Positions 6,244 to 9,696 of a DNA stretch of 9,696 nucleotides are shown here, piece after piece. Position 1 is the stretch's first letter. Each line of letters opens with the position of its first letter. Under the pieces are notes generated by a model that ran no database searches, was not told the origin of the DNA, and was given only the letters and a program-made list of their open reading frames with translations. The position numbers and the translations under genes were made by a program. Source of the DNA: an uncultured Collinsella sp. (GTDB lineage Bacteria; Actinomycetota; Coriobacteriia; Coriobacteriales; Coriobacteriaceae); contig URMO01000076.1 of NCBI GenBank assembly GCA_900549085.1, positions 1 through 9,696 on the forward strand. The letters run 5' to 3'.

Positions 6244-6277
6244 GGGTGCCTTCCTAAAAATTAGTTTGGGCTCACTG

Positions 6278-6293
6278 TGCCACAAATGCCACA
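6278..6293. promoter_or_regulatory. Tandem TGCCACA repeat between divergent regulator and MocA-like gene
   Basis: TGCCACA occurs at 6278-6284 and 6287-6293, nine bases apart, 35 bp upstream of the regulator's start. In an intergenic region flanked by a regulator, such a pair is a candidate operator. The short length means chance is not excluded. Confidence 0.35.
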
Positions 6294-6408
6294 TGGTCGC
6301 AAATAACGAAAGCGTCGCTGTGTTATAAGACCGCCAACGGCCAGGACACCATCTTTATTCGCCCGCGGCGCGAGTTATGGGTACGATGGCTTCAGGGGAG
6401 GTATCACC

Positions 6409-7023
6409 ATGAAACTTGGTTGCGTCATTATGGCTTCGGGCGAGGGCAAGCGGTTTGGCTCTAACAAGATGCTTGCCGATATCTGCGGAAAGCCGCTGAT
6501 TCAGCGGACGATTGAGTCGGTGCCCAAAGGATTTGACGTTGTTGTTACAACGCGGTGGCCCCAAGTTGCCGAGATTTGCCGTGAGCTGCGCTGCGCGTGC
6601 GCGCTGCACGATGGCGCGCTCAGGAGCGAGAGTGTGCGCGCCGGTCTTACCTGGGGAGCCGATCGCGGCTGGAAGGGCTGCCTCTTTTTACCGGGCGACC
6701 AGCCGCTCGTGAGTTCGGATTCCTTTGAGGCGCTCGCCGTTGCTTTTAAGGCCAACGGCGGTGTCGCGCCCGTGCGTCTTGCCCTGAACGGTGAACCGGC
6801 CTCTCCGGTGCTGTTCCCTGCGAGTCTCTTTCCCGACCTTATGGGGCTTAAGGGCAAGGATGGCGGATCGTCGCTGCTGCGCGGCCGCGCCGATGTCCAG
6901 CTGGTCGAGGCGCGTGCCTACGAGTTGTGGGATGTCGACACCGCCAAGGGTCAGCGCCGCGTCTCGGAGCACGTTGCGGCCTGCTCGTACTTTGATCGCG
7001 TGGCGGACTTTATCAAACAATAA
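6409..7023 (+). CDS. mocA: MobA/MocA-like nucleotidyltransferase (molybdenum cofactor cytidylyltransferase family)
   Basis: The 204-aa protein has the NTP_transf_3 (MobA-like) fold. It most likely joins CMP from CTP to molybdopterin, making the molybdopterin cytosine dinucleotide used by xanthine-dehydrogenase-type hydroxylases. The nucleotide-binding signature is at residues 8-21 (MASGEGKRFGSNKM), where the more usual sequence starts LAAG. GKPL follows at 27-30, the metal-binding LPGDQPL at 94-100, ASPVLFP at 131-137, KDGGSSLL at 150-157 and WDVDT at 174-178. The length is normal for the group. AGGGGAGG precedes ATG 6409 at good spacing. It converges on yqeC, which fits the YgfJ/MocA branch seen beside yqeB, yqeC and xdhC in selenium-dependent hydroxylase loci. 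CTP preference over GTP is inferred from context, not read from a specificity motif. Confidence 0.83.
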   Translation: MKLGCVIMASGEGKRFGSNKMLADICGKPLIQRTIESVPKGFDVVVTTRWPQVAEICRELRCACALHDGALRSESVRAGLTWGADRGWKGCLFLPGDQPLVSSDSFEALAVAFKANGGVAPVRLALNGEPASPVLFPASLFPDLMGLKGKDGGSSLLRGRADVQLVEARAYELWDVDTAKGQRRVSEHVAACSYFDRVADFIKQ

Positions 7024-7043
7024 GGAGCCCCGTTCCAAATTAG

Positions 7044-7781
7044 CTACCCTTTTAAGCTGGTGGCGACGACGGGGCGGCCGAGGGCGGCCTCGAAGCGGTC
7101 GGCCATCGTGGGGTCGCTGAGCGTGTCGACTTGGTTGAGCATGACGCGTGCGGTGCTGAGTTCCAGCGCCTGCATTTCGGCATTGAGCACCCGGGCGACG
7201 CGCTCGGGCGTGGCGATGTCGGTGGGCTCGCAGCCGCACCGCTCGCAAAAGAGCTCGGGACGGTGGACGGCTTCGTTGATGGGCTTGCCGAATCCCGAGG
7301 CGCCGACGAGCCAGATGACGTTGGCCGTGCCGGCGGGAACGACCGGCTCCCACGGGGCGTGCGCCTTGAGCGGGAGCCGCTTGCTGCCGTCCGCCTCGGC
7401 CAGGACGTAGTCAAAGCGCTGCGCCAGCTGGTCGAGCGGCTCGGCAGGGGAGGAGAGCTTGCCCGTCTGGGGGTCCAAGACACCAGCTTGGCAGATGCTT
7501 CCCCGTACAAGCCCCGCGCAGGTCTCGCAGGTGCAACCGGGGGCGTGTAAGGCGCCCGGCTTCCAAGGTGCAGCGTCCAGGCGACGACTCGACCCGTCCC
7601 ATGGTACGCCGGCGACGGGAAACATATGCGTGGTGGTGCAGAGGAGAGCGCGGCCGCCAACGCGCATAAGCTCAAGGCCGAGCGTCTTTAGCAAGGTCGA
7701 CTTGCCGCCGCTGCCGATGATCGCGGTGATGCCCGGCTCAATCTTGAGCGTGGAGGCAAGGCCGCCGTTTATCGTTTCCAT
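7044..7781 (-). CDS. yqeC: YqeC, putative selenium-dependent hydroxylase accessory protein
   Basis: This 245-aa P-loop protein belongs to the YqeC family, which accompanies selenium-dependent molybdenum hydroxylases; its biochemical step is not established. The nucleotide-binding loop is GSGGKST (23-29) and TTTHMFP follows at 49-55. The family hallmark EADGSKRLPLKAH lies at 129-141 and continues into APWEPVVP. A GTPase-like NQVD is at 216-219. Two cysteine clusters stand out, CTCETC (83-88) and CERCGC (179-184), which could bind a metal or iron-sulfur cluster. ATG at 7781 has only a modest ribosome site (GGTGA). It is convergent with mocA (20 bp apart) and divergent from yqeB (102 bp), so it is not in one operon with either. 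Family call is firm; the metal site is inference. Confidence 0.88.
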   Translation of the reverse strand: METINGGLASTLKIEPGITAIIGSGGKSTLLKTLGLELMRVGGRALLCTTTHMFPVAGVPWDGSSRRLDAAPWKPGALHAPGCTCETCAGLVRGSICQAGVLDPQTGKLSSPAEPLDQLAQRFDYVLAEADGSKRLPLKAHAPWEPVVPAGTANVIWLVGASGFGKPINEAVHRPELFCERCGCEPTDIATPERVARVLNAEMQALELSTARVMLNQVDTLSDPTMADRFEAALGRPVVATSLKG

Positions 7782-7794
7782 CTGTTCACCGCCG

Positions 7795-7800
7795 TATAAT
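7795..7800 (+). promoter_or_regulatory. Possible -10 box for yqeB-xdhC
   Basis: A consensus TATAAT on the plus strand, giving a start near 7807 and a leader of about 77 nt before yqeB. No convincing -35 hexamer lies 16-18 bp upstream, so the call rests on the -10 alone. Confidence 0.4.
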
Positions 7801-7827
7801 GCTGCGATAAGAAATAATCATTAGCGT

Positions 7828-7845
7828 AGCGGCAGAACCGCTTTT
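7828..7845 (+). terminator. Small hairpin plus TTTT in the yqeB leader, possible attenuator
   Basis: AGCGG (7828-7832) pairs with CCGCT (7838-7842) around a 5-nt loop, and TTTT ends at 7845. An alternative, mutually exclusive pairing is GCAGA (7832-7836) with TCTGC (7848-7852). Two competing stems in front of yqeB would suit attenuation, but both stems are short and the T-run is minimal. Confidence 0.35.
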
Positions 7846-7883
7846 GCTCTGCTCAAACCGTAGCACAGGGAGGTGCCCCGGGA

Positions 7884-8678
7884 ATGCTCGTTTATGTTCG
7901 CGGCGCAGGCGATATCGCCACGGGCGTGGCTGCTCGTCTGGTGCGCGCCGGCGTGTCGGTCGTCATGGCCGATATCGCGGTCCCCACGTGCATCCGTCGC
8001 ACGATCAGTTTTTGCGAGGCCATTCGCTTGGGCGAGGTCGAGGTCGAGGGCATTCGCGCCCGCTTGGCGCAGACGCCGGCCGAGGCGCTTGCAATTACCG
8101 AGGCGGGGGATGTCGCCGTGGTGGTGGACCCCCAGGCACAGATGCTCGGCGAACTTAGGCCCGCGGCCGTGGTAGACGCAATCCTGGCCAAGCGCAATCT
8201 GGGCACCACGCGCGACATGGCTCCTGCCGTCATCGCGGTGGGGCCGGGCTTTACCGCGCCGGTTGATTGCGATGCCGTGGTCGAGACTATGCGCGGGCAT
8301 TTTTTGGGCCGCGTCATTACCCAGGGCTCACCCCAGCCCAATACAGGCGTGCCGGGTGTCATCGCCGGATACGGCAAGGAACGTGTTATCCACAGCCCCG
8401 CTGCCGGTGTGTTTAAGTCCGACCATGCGATCGGCGATATTGTGAGCGCCGGAGACGTGATTGGCTACGCGGGCGATACGCCCATGGTCACGCAGATTGA
8501 CGGCTGCTTGCGCGGCCTTTTGGCAAATGGCGTTCAAGTCACCGAGGGCTTTAAGTGCGCCGATGTCGACCCGCGTGGCGATGCCAGCTACATCAACTAT
8601 ATTTCGGACAAGGCGACATCGGTCGGCGGCGGCGTACTCGAGGCGCTCGCCATGCTCACCGATGTCTTTAGAGGGTAG
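7884..8678 (+). CDS. yqeB: YqeB / EF2563-family selenium-dependent molybdenum hydroxylase system protein
   Basis: The 264-aa protein belongs to the family repeatedly found with selenium-dependent molybdenum hydroxylases; it is thought to help mature the labile selenium on the molybdenum site, though the reaction is unproven. A Rossmann-type nucleotide loop opens it: VRGAGDIATGVAARL (5-19). Other family landmarks are IRRTISFCEAI (37-47), VDPQ (81-84), GPGFTAPVDCDAVVETMRGH (120-139), GRVITQGSPQPNTGVPG (142-158) and, near the end, ADVDPRGD (226-233) with ISDKATSVGGGVLEA (240-254). ATG at 7884 has GGGAGGTG eight bases upstream. It is nine bases ahead of xdhC and surely cotranscribed with it. Length and motifs are complete. 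Together with YqeC and the MocA-like enzyme it marks the selenium-dependent branch rather than ordinary xanthine dehydrogenase maturation. Confidence 0.9.
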   Translation: MLVYVRGAGDIATGVAARLVRAGVSVVMADIAVPTCIRRTISFCEAIRLGEVEVEGIRARLAQTPAEALAITEAGDVAVVVDPQAQMLGELRPAAVVDAILAKRNLGTTRDMAPAVIAVGPGFTAPVDCDAVVETMRGHFLGRVITQGSPQPNTGVPGVIAGYGKERVIHSPAAGVFKSDHAIGDIVSAGDVIGYAGDTPMVTQIDGCLRGLLANGVQVTEGFKCADVDPRGDASYINYISDKATSVGGGVLEALAMLTDVFRG

Positions 8679-8687
8679 AAGGCGGCA

Positions 8688-9602
8688 ATGGAAAAGCTCG
8701 ATGTGGTGAATGCCGCGCTTGGCGCTCTGAAGGCTGGTGAGACGTGCGAGCTCGTGGTCGTGGCCGGTACGGCGGGGTCGTCGCCGCGCGGCGTGGGCGC
8801 TTGGATGGCCGCCTTTGCCGATGGCAGCCAAGCGGGCACCATCGGCGGCGGCAAAATCGAACTCTTTGCGCTGGACGAGGCGCGCGAGCTGCTGGCCGCG
8901 GGGCAGTCGCGCCTGGTCCGCTATACCATGGGCGGCGAGAACTCCGATACCGGCATGATCTGCGGCGGAGCCATTTGCCTGTGCTATCTGCACCTGGATG
9001 CGACCAAGGCGCCGTTGTTCCAGGAGATTGCCGACGTCTTGGCGTATCGACGCATCGGCGACTTCACCATCGATTTTGAGCCGTTTATCGCGAGCGCGCT
9101 CGAGGGCGATACGGCTGAGTACCATGGCGAGGAGTCGCGCCGCACCATTGTGGGTTGCCCCGAGCTTTCGCTGACGGAAGAGGGGAGTAAGGTCACGTAC
9201 ACCAACGCCGCTTCCGAGATTCCCCCGGCACACATCGAGACGCTCTGCCCCGAGGGCCTGACCTATATCTTTGGCTGCGGACACGTGGGCGCCGCGACGG
9301 CGCGCGTGCTCACGGCGGCGGGCTTTGCCGTCGTGGCCTGCGACGACCGCCCCGGCACGCTGACGCCCGAATGGGTGCCCGGCGTCTACGACCGTCGCCT
9401 GGTCGACTACAAGAACCTGGACGAGCTGTGCCCCATCGGCCCGCGCGACTTGGTGGTCGTGGCCACGGCGGATCATAAGTCTGATATCGATGTGGTGATT
9501 CAGGCCATGCGCGCCAAGCCTGCCTACCTGGGCTGTCTGGGTTCGCGCCGCAAGACGGCCTTTGTGCGGGCCCGCTTGGAACAGGAGGGCTTTACGGTAT
9601 GA
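8688..9602 (+). CDS. xdhC: XdhC/CoxI-family molybdenum cofactor maturation factor
   Basis: The 304-aa protein has both XdhC domains. The N-terminal XdhC/CoxI part carries GTAGSSPRGVGAWM (27-40), AGTIGGGKIE (49-58) and GMICGG (89-94), a motif with the conserved cysteine C92. The C-terminal Rossmann domain starts at about 190 with YIFGCGHVGAATARVL (193-208). It continues with VACDDRPG (216-223), VVVATADHKSD (256-266) and LGCLGSRRK (281-289). XdhC proteins bind the molybdenum cofactor, protect it until sulfur (or, in this setting, possibly selenium) is added, and deliver it to the hydroxylase. ATG 8688 follows AAGGCGG, nine bases after the yqeB stop. The stop overlaps a following ATG as ATGA. 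A terminator-like hairpin lies 22 bp on, so the pair yqeB-xdhC probably forms the end of the transcript. The hydroxylase itself is not in the window. Confidence 0.92.
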   Translation: MEKLDVVNAALGALKAGETCELVVVAGTAGSSPRGVGAWMAAFADGSQAGTIGGGKIELFALDEARELLAAGQSRLVRYTMGGENSDTGMICGGAICLCYLHLDATKAPLFQEIADVLAYRRIGDFTIDFEPFIASALEGDTAEYHGEESRRTIVGCPELSLTEEGSKVTYTNAASEIPPAHIETLCPEGLTYIFGCGHVGAATARVLTAAGFAVVACDDRPGTLTPEWVPGVYDRRLVDYKNLDELCPIGPRDLVVVATADHKSDIDVVIQAMRAKPAYLGCLGSRRKTAFVRARLEQEGFTV

Positions 9603-9623
9603 CGAACGAACAGCTCAGCGCTT

Positions 9624-9649
9624 CCCTCAGCTATCTTGGGGGTGTTTTT
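9624..9649 (+). terminator. Intrinsic terminator-like hairpin after xdhC
   Basis: CCCTCA (9624-9629) pairs with TGGGGG (9637-9642), six pairs with one G-U, around a 7-nt loop. The T-rich run TGTTTTT (9643-9649) follows directly. Position, 22 bp past the xdhC stop, fits transcription end for yqeB-xdhC. Confidence 0.65.
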
Positions 9650-9657
9650 GTATGGAG

Positions 9658-9674
9658 TGCAGAAAGGCTCTGCA
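9658..9674. repeat. Perfect 6-bp hairpin near the window end
   Basis: TGCAGA (9658-9663) and TCTGCA (9669-9674) form a perfect stem around a 5-nt loop, followed by the AT-rich end of the window. It could be a second terminator, an operator or a leader element of the next gene; nothing in view decides. Confidence 0.4.
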
Positions 9675-9696
9675 ATAATAAAGTTTAATTAAAGAA

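Noticed and set aside
6688..7353. 221-aa minus-strand frame
   Set aside because: Arg-rich shadow across mocA and yqeC in another frame, with low-complexity composition.
8328..9476. 382-aa minus-strand frame
   Set aside because: Antisense shadow of yqeB and xdhC in high-GC DNA. It has no ribosome site and no family motifs.
9599..9688. 29-codon frame starting at the ATGA overlap with xdhC
   Set aside because: It reads straight through the terminator hairpin and has no recognisable content. The overlap is probably chance.

Overview
The window looks like a chromosome segment from a high-GC gut actinobacterium. A Collinsella-like member of the Coriobacteriia is my best guess, from GC-rich codon use and the general character of the proteins; no marker gene proves it. 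The first ~1.1 kb is visibly AT-rich and foreign in composition, while the genes from about 3.4 kb to 9.6 kb are uniformly GC-rich.

Left region (1-2080): a type I restriction-modification specificity locus. It holds the 3' end of an hsdS gene (+), a convergent half-length hsdS with a single target-recognition domain (-), and, just upstream of that half gene on the same strand, an intact tyrosine recombinase. This is the classical layout of an hsdS locus whose DNA specificity is switched by site-specific inversion. The rest of hsdS and the presumed hsdM and hsdR lie outside the window.

Middle region (2081-4764): a gene-poor, hairpin-bearing stretch, then a 177-aa protein of unknown function (-). 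Divergent from it is an AAA ATPase of the DUF4143/ATP_bind family with a PD-(D/E)xK-like C-terminus (+). The 367-bp gap between their start codons is the most structured DNA here. It has a GC-rich hairpin, a perfect 11-bp dyad, and four copies of GAAAAGTGT spaced exactly 33 bp apart, leading up to the ATPase start.

Right-centre (4765-6243): a Pro/Ala-rich single-pass membrane protein (-) and a YheO-type PAS/HTH transcriptional regulator (-).

Right region (6409-9602): four genes of molybdenum hydroxylase maturation. These are a MobA/MocA-like nucleotidyltransferase (+), YqeC (-), YqeB/EF2563 family (+) and XdhC (+). This set is known to accompany selenium-dependent molybdenum hydroxylases: MocA-type enzymes make the cytosine dinucleotide form of the cofactor, XdhC binds and sulfurates or protects it, and YqeB and YqeC are linked to the selenium-dependent branch. 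The hydroxylase itself is not in the window. A terminator-like hairpin follows xdhC, and the window ends in AT-rich intergenic DNA.

I see no tRNA, rRNA, CRISPR array, insertion sequence or prophage.
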